From Luscinia megarhynchos (taxonomy: Eukaryota > Chordata > Aves > Passeriformes > Turdidae), in contig CM067564.1 of assembly GCA_034336665.1 (NCBI GenBank), forward strand, positions 45,444,951 through 45,508,950: DNA of 64,000 nt. The letters run 5' to 3'. Below, piece by piece: positions 50,996 through 63,635 of this stretch. Under the pieces are notes generated by a model. The model was not told where the DNA came from. It saw only the letters and a program-made list of their open reading frames with translations, and searched no databases. Each line of letters begins with the position of its first letter. Within the stretch, counting starts at the first letter, position 1. Made by a program: the position numbers and the translations under genes.

Positions 50996-51135
50996 TCACT
51001 AAGTTTGGAAAAGCTCTCTAAGATCATTGAGTTCAACCATTAACAGTATCAGATCCATCCCATCTTTGCAGCTTTTGAATACCTCCAGGGCTGCTGTCTC
51101 CATGCTTCCCTGGACAGCCTGCTCCAGTGCTGGTG
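50996..51135 (-). mobile_element. CR1 LINE 3' UTR fragment attached to pentamer array
   Basis: TCACTAAGTTTGGAAAAGCT, then CTCTAAGATCATTGAG, TTCAACCATTAACAG, TTTTGAATACCTCCAGGG and GACAGCCTGCTCCAGTGC read as the reverse complement of a CR1 3' end of the same subtype as the 48.2 kb copy. The 3' end is at 50996, where the octamer tail should begin. The TAGAA array takes its place. Similarity fades near 51135. Confidence 0.9.
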
Positions 51136-52643
51136 AGGGCCTGAGCTTTACCTGCCACCCCTCTGCCATTGCAGCTGGAGCTCCATCTCACTGGATTTGA
51201 GCACAGCAGTTTCAGGGATGCTGAGCAAGTGTAACCCTGAGCCATTCCCACGCCCTGACAGTATTTAACCCCTCTCACTGATTCCCTCATCCCAAACCTG
51301 ATGCTCTTCCACAGGATGCCAGACTCCTTTCCATGCCCTCAGGGTGTGCTGAGTGCTTTACCCCCTCTCTGCCCCGACCACCCACAGTCCTCCACAGTTC
51401 AGTTCTTCCTGACAGCAACGTGGTTGCTTTCATCATGAACCACATGAAGGCTGCACTGACAGACAAGTCTGAATCTGCTTTTCCCCTTCAGACACAACTT
51501 CTTCCCCAGAGAGCAGAGCATGTCCTTTAAGAGCTGCCCCACTGCAGGGACACATTAATCCAGGCTCCCTCAGCTGATGCCAGCAGCAATGAACACTCCT
51601 GGGTAGGAAACTGCATAATCTCAGCTCACTTCTCACATGCTCTTCTGCCCAGTGAGGACAAGGGAAAGAAACGTGCTGATTTAGCAAGTGGCTGCATCCT
51701 GGAGCAGGTCAGGTCCAACGTTACACCCGGTGGAATCTCAGTGCTGAGTGCTGTGCTCACAGGGAATGCTTTGTTATTTGTGCTCAGTGGAGGCATTGCA
51801 GCAGAATAAATGCAATGCCAAGATGACCCTGCTCTGCTCTGCTCCCTTCCCTCCCTTGCATATTGAAGAGGAGGCAAAGGGAAGGAAGAATTTCCTTTGC
51901 TGTTGTAGTCTGGCTGAGAGGGCTCACCTGAACAACTGCCAGCCAGCCGTGGAATTTCATCTGAGCTTCCCAGATAAAATCTCCTGTTCCAGGGACTCTA
52001 TTTACTCAGTCTGTTTAATGTGACAATGAAAACCACACACAACCCAATCTTTTAAATAATAATAGAAAACCCCTCAACAATGAAAAACCTCACAGGCAGC
52101 CTAATAAGTGGAAAGTTAATAAGTGGCAAAACCAGAAGATAAAATTCTAGCCAGGAAAGCAGAAAGGGGGCATTTCTAATTTTTTTTTATGAATGGAAGA
52201 GAACCAAAAAATGTGTTCTGCTCTTTTGCATCCACTCAAAATATTGAATATTTCTATGTGGGTTCTCCTTGCTCACCTTCCTTTGAGCAGAGTGCCTTCA
52301 GAGAATGGAGTGCTGATCTGTGCCTGCAGGATTTGGGCCAATTTCAAGGGGTTTTTGTTTCAAGAGGGCTTTCACACCAAAGCAGCTTTTTATCAGTTAA
52401 GGGAGAAACCTTTGGTGCAGAGAAGAGAAGGAAAGGAAGAGTAAAAGGGGAGAAGGGAAACAAAGGGGCAGAGGCTATTTTGGAGGTGTCTTTGTGGGGT
52501 TTTCCAGGCAGATGGGAAACTGCAGTGAGCTGAGCTGAGCTAATGAGATCCATGGAGCCTGTGCAAGGTTGTGCTTGGTGCAACCCTGTCCCAGCTGCAC
52601 AGCCTCAGATTTGGAGAAAAATACCAGACTGAATGTGGGGTCC
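51136..52643. other. Unique non-coding sequence, no gene seen
   Basis: No recognised exon, RNA or element. A purine-rich tract is listed separately, and a three-unit GAGCT run lies at 52527-52541. Confidence 0.5.
52419..52473 (+). repeat. Purine-rich tract
   Basis: An almost uninterrupted G/A stretch (GAGAAGAGAAGGAAAGGAAG and onward), with only a few pyrimidines. It is an irregular low-complexity tract. Confidence 0.7.
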
Positions 52644-52850
52644 CATCACAGAATCACAGTCACAGAGTGGTTTGATGGGAAGGGACCTTAAAGATCACCT
52701 AAAATATCAATAGTTCCATCTCCACTGCCACAGACAGGGATGACACCCAATTGACCAGGTTTCTCACCCTGGATTTTAAAATCTCCAGGAATGGGGCATC
52801 CCTAGCTTCTCTGGGCAACCTGTTCCCTCACAGTAAAGAGTTTGTTCCCT
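52644..52850 (-). mobile_element. CR1 LINE 3' region fragment
   Basis: ATCACAGAATCACAGTCACA, GAGTGGTTTGATGGGAAGGG, ACCTTAAAGATCACC, GGAATGGGGCATCCCTAGC and TCTCTGGGCAACCTGTTCC form the reverse complement of a CR1 3' end with two octamer-like tail units. The element is on the minus strand with its 3' end at 52644. A gap is visible between CTGTTCC and CTCACAGTAAAGAG, where the CAGTGCCTCACCAC segment is lost. Confidence 0.92.
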
Positions 52851-54294
52851 CTTTAGTAATTCTTTAATGAAAAATTATCCTTTACCATCGGCTCTGCCAT
52901 AAATGTGGACAAGCCCAGAGACTCAATTTTCATGCAAAAGCATTAAGGACAGGAATGATAATCCAAATAATTTGTTGAGAAATGCCAGGCTGATGAGGGA
53001 CAGAGATCTTTGAGACTCCTGGGGTGAATTATCCAGCAGCAGTCTAAGGAGATAGGGAAGTGACTGTGCTTGTCAGAAAAATGCAAAATAAGACCCAGAG
53101 TCATATTCTCCATGCACCCTGAGTTACTGCTTGCAAGTAACAGTTCATGATCCTTCTGGGAGTGCCCTATTGAAAGCAAAGCATTGGAGGCTGGCTAACA
53201 AACTGATCACAGGCTGCATTATTGATTGTGCTATTAAGGTCTTTGTTTGAGCCATTAGCAGGGTTAATGAAATGGTCGAACTCTTCCCCCCAGCACAACC
53301 ATCACTGTGTTTCCCCCCATCTCCACTTTCAGCATTCAGGCCAGCTCACAATGAGCCCAAGAGGGACCAGGCTGCTGCCTGCTGTTGGAATGGGTTGGCT
53401 GCACTGTAAAATAAGCCTATGGATGAGATATTAGCAGGGCATTAGCCAGGGAAGAGTATAGGAAGGTTACTGTGTACCAGTTCATTATACAGTAATTTAC
53501 TAATGAAGTCAGAAGCTGTAAATGTGAATGTATTTAACTCCACATCTTCCAGCCAGCTGAGGCAGCTGATGTGTTTTTCTCCTCTGTACCATCAGCCTCA
53601 GTAGATAAGAATCATTTGTCTATGTTACACCAGGAAATCAAAACTCACCTGGACCCCCACCCAAACAGCAAGATCAAAATGCAGCAACATCATCCCCAGG
53701 TTTTTGGTCTTTTTTTATCAGCCTTGCAATATTTTTAAATCCTTCTCACACTGTAAGCAAACTGGAGAATGAGGGCAAAATAAGTTACACTGTCCTGGTC
53801 TGGAAGTGGAATATTCCTCTTTTTCCAGTTCCTGGTCCTGTGTGCCCACTCCCTGTGCCCAGGTCCCTCTGTGTCCCCACAAGGTGACACATGCCCCACC
53901 ACCAGGTAACTCTGCACCCCTGGGGTGTCACAGGCAGGGCTTTGGGCCCAATTCCAGCAGCTCCTGAATCCAAGAGCTTCTCCATGGATATGACTGCAAG
54001 ACAATTTCAGAGTGAGAAATCAGCACACACTGGTTGTGCTTCGTTGCCTTTTAACTTCTGTTATTTTTCTGTGAAGATCCTCAAGAACCACAATCTTTTT
54101 TGCACATGAGGAAACCTTTTCCACATTGAATGGCACACTGATGGTTGAAAAAGAAAACATTGCATCTTCCTCACCCCACTGTTACCTTCAGATTTTAAAT
54201 ATTCCATTCTAAAGTCATTCTGGATCATGTGTTTAAAACATCTCAAAAATAATTGAATTCACAGTGCTTTGTAAAATTTCCACCAATTGCTCAT

Positions 54295-54313
54295 TTATAT
54301 ATATATATATAAA
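54295..54313 (+). repeat. (AT)n dinucleotide microsatellite
   Basis: A TATATATAT run of about 18 bases, seen directly. Confidence 0.85.
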
Positions 54314-57300
54314 TAACTTAGCCAACTGCAGATGTAATATCTCAGAAATTTGCTTCCTTTGCATCCCAGTAGCTTTTCTTCCCCCTGATTCCCACTGCTG
54401 CCTGTGCTGCCCTCATTCCCTTCTCCACATGTGTTAACTGCCCACAGGCTGACCCATCTCATAAACCATTTTATCTTCTGTGCACACTGGGTATCTACCT
54501 CTCTGGAAATTGTGGAAAGTGGGAGCCACCCTTATTAAAGCTAGGTACACATCCCTATTTCAGGAAAAAATGTCAGGTACAAGGGGTTCTAATGCTGGTT
54601 GTACATTTCTTGCTGGTCACAGTTCTTGGCTCCTGAGGATTTGGTGCATCATCCTCAAGACAGCCCCTCAAGAGAACTGAGAGCCTCCATCACTCAACCA
54701 AATCCTGCTTCACACAATTGCCATGGTGATAAAACTCATCCCTCATGCTTTGTATTAATTTTTTTAACCTTCTGATTGAAAATCCTGGTTAAAATCCAGT
54801 TCCAGGTTTGTGTGGCTGGAGCTGTGAAGAAATTCAGCTTCACTGGTGACCTAGGAGGTGATGGTGAATAGACACTGCTGAGGAGGGAAACTCCTGCAGC
54901 TGCAGGGACACAGAGACACTGCAAAGGGCCATGGGCAGGTGATGTGAGGGAGACAAAATGCTTTAGAAGGAATTTTGCCATTCAGCAGAGTAAATGAAAT
55001 GTCAGGATTCATGTGGCCTTGTGTGGAATGGGCACTGTGAAGAGAACATGTTGAATTAAGGGATGGCAGCACTTAGGTCAAGTAACTATTTATTTGTATA
55101 AGACGGAATTTAACAAATTATCTTCTTGCTGACCAGTTCCTCATGCCTTTTTCCTTTTATTTCAATCCATTTAAATTGCAAGTAGCTTACTCCCTGAGAC
55201 TTTCTGCTGACAGTTCACCTGTTGGGAGCCTGAGCTCCTGGGTCTCTCTGGGGTCTCCTCTCTGCTCTCCTCAGGGAAGGGGAAAGGCAGCTACATCCAC
55301 TCATATCTCCATAATTTCATTATGCTCTGTAGCTTCCTTGGCTGCCACTTCAGCTGCTCCAAGGTCACTTGTGCAGTGAGCACACAAGGCTGGGGAAGGA
55401 TCCAGACTCTCGCCTTGGGGTTTGAACACAGGGGGAAATTTGGGGTTTTACTGCCCCCAATTTCCAGGAGCCTCAGGGCTCCTGCAGCTCCACAGTGGCA
55501 CTTGCCAAACCTACAGGGGCTCCTGTCTGCAGGCAAGGGGCTCAAATCCTTGCTGTATTATTGTAATTAGAGCAATCACTGGCTGCTTAAAATAGTCTTC
55601 ATTTGAGGATGCACAAACCAGTGGGTTTGCTCAACACTGGACCATGTGGCACAGGATTTTGTTCTACTGCTGGAACTGATGCAGGTAGATAAATCTGCTC
55701 CTCTCAATCTTTTTATCAATCAGCAGTGTTTCAAGAAACAAAATATTTATTGTCCCTACTCTTAAGACTACATTTTTTCTCCAACAGCTTTTTCTTGATA
55801 TATCTTCCCTTAGTCGCTCAGAAATGCTGTTCACTCAAGGGAGAAAGAATGGAATTTAATGGTTTGGCCAGGAATTTTGGATGTCTAGCAAGCCAGACAC
55901 AGCAGATCAACCAAAATTACCTCAGCACGTCCCAAAATGCCAAAGATTGATGCTGTCAGGGCAGTGGCTGAAGTGCAAGTGATCTGTGTCCTGCAGGTTT
56001 TGTGCAATGCAGCAGATGACTTTTATCCCCACTCTTGGGAAATGCAAACTGAGGCCATACAGGTGCATGGGTTGCTCTTCTTGTCCAACTTGAGCTGAAA
56101 ATTCAAATGTTTTTCTGAGAAATTCTTTGGGGGAATAAAAAGGACTGTGAAATAAATTTAAGAAGTTGCATGGTTTCAGTTTTGGTTTTGAGCAGGCCAG
56201 AAATTCTTCACTTTAAGCATCAAATGTTAATTTTTTTTATTTATACCTGGGCAGTAGCACCCTAGACAGGGATATCACTGCCACACATATTTGTTGTCAA
56301 GTGTAAGGTGTTAAAAGACAGGAGCAACTCAAGCACTATAAATCCTTCAATGTAAAAGGATATGGAAATCACCCTCCTGTCCCAGTTCCTTCTTGCACTG
56401 GAGCTTACTGGGATGTTGTGGGTTTTACTGGTCTGTACTGGCACCATCCCTCCCTCCCTTGCAGGTAAAATCTGTGTTACCTGCTCAGGACCACAACATT
56501 TGTGATTTATTAACTCTGTTTGGAAACAGCTCTTTCACAGAGCACAGATTCTCCTGGATTTATCAGTCAAACCAGAGGCTTTGGAGAGCAATTATTTTCC
56601 AGGGAGGATAGGTATGGATGGATGTACAGTGACAAAAGGGGTAGAAGGCTTTGAAAAAACCAATTTTAAGGTGAAGTGTTCCTTTCTGTGGTTCAAAAGA
56701 GGTGTTGGATCCTAAAGGAGGAGGGATTATTCCTTGGGAGAGCATCTGAGTTTTGCTATTCCAGCAAGATAGGAGTCAGTATCTTAGTTCCAAGGAATTA
56801 TGCTAGCAGCCCAGCCTGTCTCTTTATTTCCATCCTTTTCCTGTGTCTCTTTATAAAGTTCTTTATAAAGTACTTTTCAGTGAAGAAAGGAGAAACATGA
56901 TTTTAAGATGAGTTGGGGTTGAGCCTTGAGGCAGAAACAATGCTCAGAAACCACATTTTAATGAATACAAAATATTACACTGTGAAAATCAGTGGCTGTT
57001 GCTGCTGCTTTTTCTTTGAAGGTATGTTAATTTTTGTTGCTCTTAAATACTCTTGTTGCTGGGAAACCGCCTCACACACTGTAATTGAAATTGGTTCTTC
57101 ATATCCCATTTTGTTCCTGGCAGGTTTGAAGTGTTCTTAAAAGCTAAAAACTCTGCTGAGGAGAGGCAAGGTGCAGCTGATGGCAGATCTGTTGGCATTT
57201 CTTTGGGCCAAAGCACATCATGAAACACATTCAGAAAAATTAAAGCATTGGGGCAGGGGACACACTGAAACTGGCAGGGGGCTGGGGTGAATATACTGGG

Positions 57301-58089
57301 GGGTGATGGAGTGGGTGAGAGGAATATTTAATGGACTGTGGGAGTTAGAGGGTCTATTTCACACAAATCCACCTTGGTCTGAATCACTCAATATTTCCCC
57401 ACTCAGGGGTTATAAGTCTTATCCCAAACTTTTCAAGACCCTGGTACACAGACACTTTGCAAAGCTCTGACTGTGTAATTAGTTGCATTCTTCCTTTGCA
57501 AATCAATTTGGTCTTACTTCTGTTTTAAAAAATATGTCACTTTTTATCTTTTTTTTTTCCCAGTGACTTGTTTAGCACCTTCTGTTATCTTGCAGGATTT
57601 GTACAAGAAGCTGAGCAATGTGGCTTCAGAGTAAAGACCAGCACACAGCTTAACTCTATTTTAAGATGCTTAATATGCACTCTTGTACCAAATCATTGTG
57701 TCTCTGAGATGAAAATTTACTTGCTGTTCCTCTGACATAAATCCCTCTTTTATCTGCTTTGTTTGGCTCCTCAACAGGGTGAAACTTGGCCAGATCTGAG
57801 AACTGGGTCCACAGGGAGAAAGTTAAACAAGAAACACTTCAATGTTATTAAAGACAAAGCTCTTGACTCTTCACCTCCTTGATTAATGCTGCTTATAACT
57901 GTGCCTTATGTGAGGAAGAACAAGAAGCTCAGAGAAACAAAGGCTCTGCTGAAGTTTATGGTCTGAGCTGCAGCAACACACATCCCATTCCCTTTTTTAT
58001 CGTGCTCTGCTCCAGCCTTGCCTCTCCCTCAGCCTGCAAACTCCTCTGTGCACAGCTCTGCTGTGCTCAAATGCTATTCACATCTTTCA

Positions 58090-58500
58090 TCCTGCATAAA
58101 TAATAATACATCACAGCAATAAAGCAGCTGCTGTGAGTAAATTCCAGGCAAACTACAATCTACCCCCATGCAACAAGATGCCTGCACAATCACTCTGAGT
58201 ATTAAGTCCTGGGAAATGCTGCACAATAATCTCAGTGCTTGATTAATTTTTATTTCATAACGAGCTGTTATTAATGGGCCAGATGCTGATAGGTTTGTTG
58301 ATGGTGAGGACAGTGTGGCTGTGAGAGATGTGGCATTAAAAGAAAGGAAAGCAAGTGCAAGTGAGCTAGCTCAAGGATATTTTAGTGCATCACTGCCAGA
58401 ATAAAACAGCTAGTGAGTCAAACAAAACAAGATCAGCTTTTAGAAGCAAGTACAATGACTTGCTGCCTCGAAGAGATAATGTTCCTCTTTTAGTTTCTTG
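58090..58500. promoter_or_regulatory. Motif-dense unique block (possible conserved element)
   Basis: GCTTGATTAATTTTTATTTC lies at 58238-58257. GAGCTGTTATTAATGGGCC follows at 58262-58280, then GATGCTGATAGG, GCTAGCTCAAGG near 58366-58377 and GAGTCAAACAAAACAAG near 58415-58431. There is no open frame or transposable-element match. The mix of homeodomain-like and SOX-like (AACAA) words in unique DNA resembles conserved enhancers, but this is inference from composition alone. Confidence 0.25.
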
Positions 58501-60697
58501 TGTCATGCGGTAAAAGAACAGTGAAAAGTTCCCAGAATATCTGCACAGGGAGTTAACATTTCCAGGGGAAAAAAAACTACCAAAAAACCAAACAAAAACC
58601 CAGCCTTTACAAAAGAGGTTTTCTTTCTTCCAGGCTCTTCAGAGAAAGGCTGTGTAAAAGAAAAGAGCAAGGAAAAAGTCCAGGCGAAGTCAGAAGAAAA
58701 ACATCAAATCTTTTCAGCAGGGAATGAAAGCACAAAGGCAAGTCCGTGGCAAATGTCAATATTTACATGAGTCACAACAAAACTACTGGCCAAGGGGCAG
58801 AGCAGGGAAGGGTATTCAGAGAAGTGAGCCTCTGGCCACCCAGCACAAGCTTTCCTTTGGCACTGCAGCATGTGGGGTCAGCCCTTCAGTGACTGAGGCA
58901 AGAGCCGTGGATGCAGCGACAATTCTGCAAGGCTGACCCAAAACCACCCACCACTGAACAGCCCTGGTCTCTGAACTGGTTTGCACAGCCAGCAGCTCTC
59001 CTGAGAGGGCAAAGCAAGGTGAATTGGGTGCAGGGATGTGACTACCTATGAATGAAGGGAGAGGGTGGGATTGGAGGTTTGTAATTTTAATTGGAAGGAG
59101 GGAACTGGGCAGTCATTGCTGCCTCCTACAAATATGAACAGGATCCTGGGAGGAGGGAACTCAAAGTGCCCATAATAACTAAAGAAACCCATCCTACAAT
59201 TAGCTAGGAAAGTGAAACTACCTGGAATTTACCCTGGAAAAGCCCAGGAGCAGCTCAGGTCCTGCAGAACTGCATTGATCATGACAGATGAAAGAGCCCC
59301 TCCTCTGTCATGCTTCAGATTTAATCAGCCTGACAAACCCAATCTATACTTTCTTCTGAAAATCATTAGTCATCATATTAAACCAGATTATGTTAACAAA
59401 TTGCTTCCATCTTCATACTCTTCAAGCAAACAGACAAGCAAGAAGAAGCTTTGGTTTGAGCAAATGGCTTGGCCAGAGCTGATAGCAAATTGTAAGCACT
59501 AATTGAAATTCTAAATTAACACCATGTAGCACAGTTTGGCTTAATTGCTTTAAAAAGAGTTTTCCAGCGTACAGTCTTCTTGTTTCCAGTGTTACACTGC
59601 CAAAGCTATTCTAACTTGTGGAGGTGGAGGAACAGGTTTAGGGAAGGCTCAGGTGCTCCCTGTGCCCACATTGATTTTCCTTGGTGTTTATGATAATCTC
59701 TCTCAGCTGTTGCAGAACTGCTGTGTGCTTGGTCCCAGGAGGTTTTTCTTCCCTGAACACAGATGCAGATCTAACAGGGCCTGCTAATAACTTCATGCTT
59801 TACAGATCCAGGCAGGATCAGCCCCTGAGTGAGATCTGAGCATATCAGGCATGGCAGTGTTCTAATGAGCCCCACGCAGGAGCAGGAACCAGACACAGAG
59901 GGAACAGCAAAAAATCCCACTGCCCTTGTTGCAAAAAAATGCAGCTAAAAAAGAGCTACTCTTCTAGGTAATTGTTGAATCTTAATTTAGCCACAAATCA
60001 TGGATATGCAGTCACATTTGAAATGTTACCAGGAATCAGAGGTGTCCAAGTGAGACTGAGAGATGCAGCTGTGATTTAGAGGTGTTCACCCTCAGAGTGT
60101 TGCTGGAGGTCAGGAGGATACCCCAGACCACCAAAACCATCATTAGACCATGCTCAGACAGCTGGATGCCATCACACATTTGCATAGATTACACTGGGAA
60201 TTTACAATCAGAACTTGCACAGGACCACGTCCATGGAGACTCTGAGATCCAAAGGTGTTAATTTGCAGAGTAAGGCCTGCACTGAAAGCTAAAGGATTAA
60301 TTCCTCACTGAAACAAGCTCGACATCTCCAGGAACATGAGCAAGAAACCCCATGAGCTGAGATTGGCTTCAGTCTCCAGAGATTCATCTGCAAGCCTGTG
60401 CTTCTCACAGCAAAAATGACAGGTTCCAGTCTGAATTTCACCTATGGAAGTCTTTGAGCATTAGATTAGGGTAAAATAGAAAAGGTTAAGTCAGAAGAGC
60501 AAATGATTATGGACATGTTTGTATTTCCACAGCTGAAACAGTTTTAAAACCTCTGCTTTTATCAGCTGTAATTCTGTAGAGGTGGTTCCGCTCTGGCTCA
60601 AACAAGGAACTTGAAAAAAGTCTTCAAATCTCATCTAAAAGAAAACATCCAAATGGGAAAAGGGGCTGTTTCCAAAGAACCACAGCTGTAGATGTAC

Positions 60698-60748
60698 CTG
60701 CCTGAGCAGGAAGGTTGGGTTAGATCATCTCCTTCCACCTGCAAACCT
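60698..60748 (+). mobile_element. CR1 LINE 3'-end relic
   Basis: CTGCCTGAGCAGGAAGG followed by TTGGGTTAGATCATCTCCTT and CCACCTGC resembles the plus-strand CR1 3' UTR segment 'GGGCAGGGGGGTTGGACTAGATGATCTCC..CCTTCCAACC'. No octamer tail is seen. It is short and diverged. Confidence 0.6.
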
Positions 60749-62277
60749 TGTGGGCACTTCTAATCAGCACCTGCACAAATTAAACCAGGCCAGAGTAAAT
60801 CACAGCTCCAGGGTGGCACTGAGCCTGCTGTGGCTCTCCCAGGGCACACCTTTCAGCAGGACACCAGGAGCTCACACCAATCTCCTCTGCCTCACACACA
60901 CCCTGGGTGCTGAACCTGGTTGTCCCACATCTGAGCAGACAGCACAGCACAGGCAGCAGCACTGAGGGCACATCCCACACTGATCCTGCTCTCCATGGAG
61001 CTGCTGGGGCTGCTCCCTGTCTGTGTAGGGCAGCCACTCCACCATCCAGCACTCTGCATGGCAATTAGCTCCAAAGGCAGCACCTAACCCCCCCACAGGT
61101 TTTTTACCAATTGTACTCCAAGTGCCTGGCTTGGAGATGCTGCAGGAGCATCATGACTTTATTTGGCACAAGGACACAGGAGAAGCTGCTCCATGCCCAG
61201 CTGTGGAACGTGGTCTGTTTTGAACTCAGCATGTTCTTATGGTATATCATCAGCTTTTCAGTATCTCAAATGCTCAGGCAGAGAAACAGTCAGGATCTGC
61301 AAAAAAACCCTGAAAAAGGGGTTTAAATGTTTTAAAAGTTACCCTGCATTATGCCAGGCCAGGAGAGAGACAAGAATAGAAGATTTCATTTAGATTAGAG
61401 TTTCCCTAGAGAACAGGCTGCCTCTGACCAGGTTTCTATATGATTCCTGGCATAACACACTCTCTGAATGCACATCTACAAACCTCCACACAGAGCAGAG
61501 TCCAAAGTAAAAGTACAAGAGCCTGACATGCTGTTTTTGGTGCTGTGTCATGGGGTAGAAATGACCCCAGGAATGCTTTACAGGTCTCAATTACAGAAAA
61601 CTACATCATGAAGTATTTTTCCTAGTCCACAGAGAGCAATGGACATTTCCCAGGCATGATTCATCTGCACTAGTTCAGACCAATTTCTCCCCAGAAAGCC
61701 TTATTTCTCTCTTCTGACTATAAAGGTAGAAATGGTGATTTTTACCTCTTACATGTCCTCATTTGGTCAAAGGAATCCCATCAACTGCGGCAAAGACACT
61801 GTGTTCAAAATGCAATTAAATTTCCCAGAGACAAATAAGTAATTTGACATTTTCTTCCCAAAACCCATCATGATTATTAGAGCAAGGGAGAACATGTATA
61901 CAGTGCTCAAGGATCCCACTGAGGGTGGTGGACATTCTTCATGATTGATATGAAGGATTGAAGGTGGCTGAAGAGTTCCTGGATACTACAGAGGATATTC
62001 CATCCAGAAGTCTTATTTCCAAAATGCAGAAGAAGGCAAAAACCTCTGGAAATGAAAGACCTCTAGTCTTAGGTAGAGTGAGGCAGATATTTTTTCCTGC
62101 AAGAAATACAATCACCTATGTGGTGAGAAGACAAAGCCACTGTGTTCCAACACTCTACATCTTCACAGGAGAGTCTCCAAGGTGCCAGGCTGAGTAGTCA
62201 GGAGAGTGTTAAACTGGGAAAGATGGAAGGCAGAGAGGGAGGAATGAATGAGCATTCATTTAGCTCGAAATTAAGAT
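60749..62277. other. Unique non-coding sequence, no gene seen
   Basis: A GC-richer stretch at 60780-61090 has several overlapping open frames on both strands without domains. The 79-codon frame at 61958-62197 precedes the CR1 endonuclease fragment but does not resemble CR1 ORF1 to me. Confidence 0.45.
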
Positions 62278-62563
62278 GTCAAGAACAAAATTAATCAAGG
62301 CACCAAGGGACGTGAAGGGAAGAAATTCTTTAATTGCCTATACTCTAATGCTGGGAGCCTGAGTAATAAACAAGAACTGGAATTGGAGGAGCTCGTTTAT
62401 GAGTATACATCAGACTTCGTTGGCATTATTGAAATCTTGGGGGAAGATTTGCATGATTGGAATATTAAAATCACTCATTATAATCTATTTAGGAAGGATA
62501 AAGTGGGCAAATGCAGAAGGGGAGTGGCACTCAACATCAAATGTGTTTCTGTGGGAATCAGGT
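62278..62563 (+). mobile_element. CR1 LINE fragment, endonuclease N-terminal part
   Basis: One uninterrupted plus-strand frame from about 62281 reads KNKINQGTKGREGKKFFNCL, YSNAGSLSNKQELELEELVY, then EYTSDFVGIIEI, DLHDWNIKITHYNLFRKDKV and RRGVALNIK. This matches the start of the CR1 ORF2 apurinic-type endonuclease domain (YTNARSLGNKQEELE.., LVGITETWWDDSHDW, YNLFRKDR, GGGVALYIK). In the ITETWW motif the Glu is kept (IIEILG) but the flanking Thr and Trp residues are lost. The reverse transcriptase part is absent. Most CR1 copies keep only the 3' end, so a 5' fragment like this is less usual. It is a non-functional remnant. Confidence 0.9.
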
Positions 62564-63635
62564 GCCTAAGCACTTCTTGTTAAGCTTTTCAAGCACTTCT
62601 CTGTTTTTTCCATCTGAAGACATGGGGAAAGATGGATGGCTGGGATTTGCAATGTGGGATCTTTCTTTTGGAACCTCGATTGTTGGAAGGTGCTCAATGT
62701 TTGTCACTCTTGAAAGACTGTGTCTTCAAAAATCAGACTCCTGCTGAACAGAAGAACATTCTGGGTAAATCGTTGCTTTTTCACTCCTCATAAAAACTCA
62801 GAGCACCGCTTGAACGGCTCTGAAATTTGCCATAAATAAAATGAGACATAATGGGCTAGTTCCTATGCTCTGATTAAATCCTACAGACATTTTGTGTACA
62901 GAACCACGGAGACTGAGCTGCTCAGAAGAGCTTTCATACCTAGGCGTGTTTGACCCTTCCTGGCATTACCCACAGAAGAAATCTGGCCCTTTATGTTTTT
63001 CAATGGTGTAAATTATCACTGTGCTCTTGGAAGATGCAGCACTGGCAGGTCTGCAGAATGAGAGAGGCTCTAATCATCACTTATTCTTCTGCTGCCATTT
63101 CCCTGACATCACTTTAGATTCTCACTCTCACTACACATACACATATTTTATTTCCTAGGTAATTTTCGTGATTCTCTCTTGCACATTTTCAGATGAATGA
63201 GCTGTTCCCTAAGCACAGAAGATTCTCTAAGCCATTATCTTTAAGGCTCACCTTTTCCCTCCCTCCTACCCGGCTCAATCCTTACATCAATTCTGACTTT
63301 GGCAACAATTTAATTCATCCTAATTGAAAATCCTTCACAGTATCATGGAGTTCATACTGCCAAGCTAATTTCATGCCCTCATTATTGTGATCTTTATTCT
63401 GCTTCACACTACAGAAGCCCCCCTCCACTCTGCACCATGCTATCAGAAAACATCTCAAAACCCCAAATGCCAGAACAGCTCCAAAGTTTTTCTTCCCATA
63501 TGTCAAGAATTATTTATTTTTACAGAGTTCAGAGTTAAACAGTAATAACTTTGAATATGTCTTGATTACTCTGAAAAGTTCTTTGTGAGATCTATGTGTA
63601 TGTTGGAAGGGGAGTAAAGCCAAGAAAAATCAAAA
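62564..63635. other. Unique non-coding sequence, no gene seen
   Basis: No recognised exon, RNA gene or element between the two CR1 fragments. Confidence 0.5.

Larger units (their letters stand above)
52851..60697. other. Unique non-coding sequence, no gene seen
   Basis: Nearly 8 kb without recognised exon, RNA gene or transposable element. Open frames stay below 100 codons. An AT dinucleotide run, an A-rich tract (58569-58602) and a motif-rich block lie inside it. The stretch 59330-59560 is also AT-rich with TTAATCAGCC and CTAATTGAAATTC words. Confidence 0.5.

Noticed and set aside
50527..51036. Open frame of 169 codons (minus) and its 119-codon companion, with FYSIL repeats.
   Set aside because: They are translations of the TAGAA/TGGAA array and not genes.
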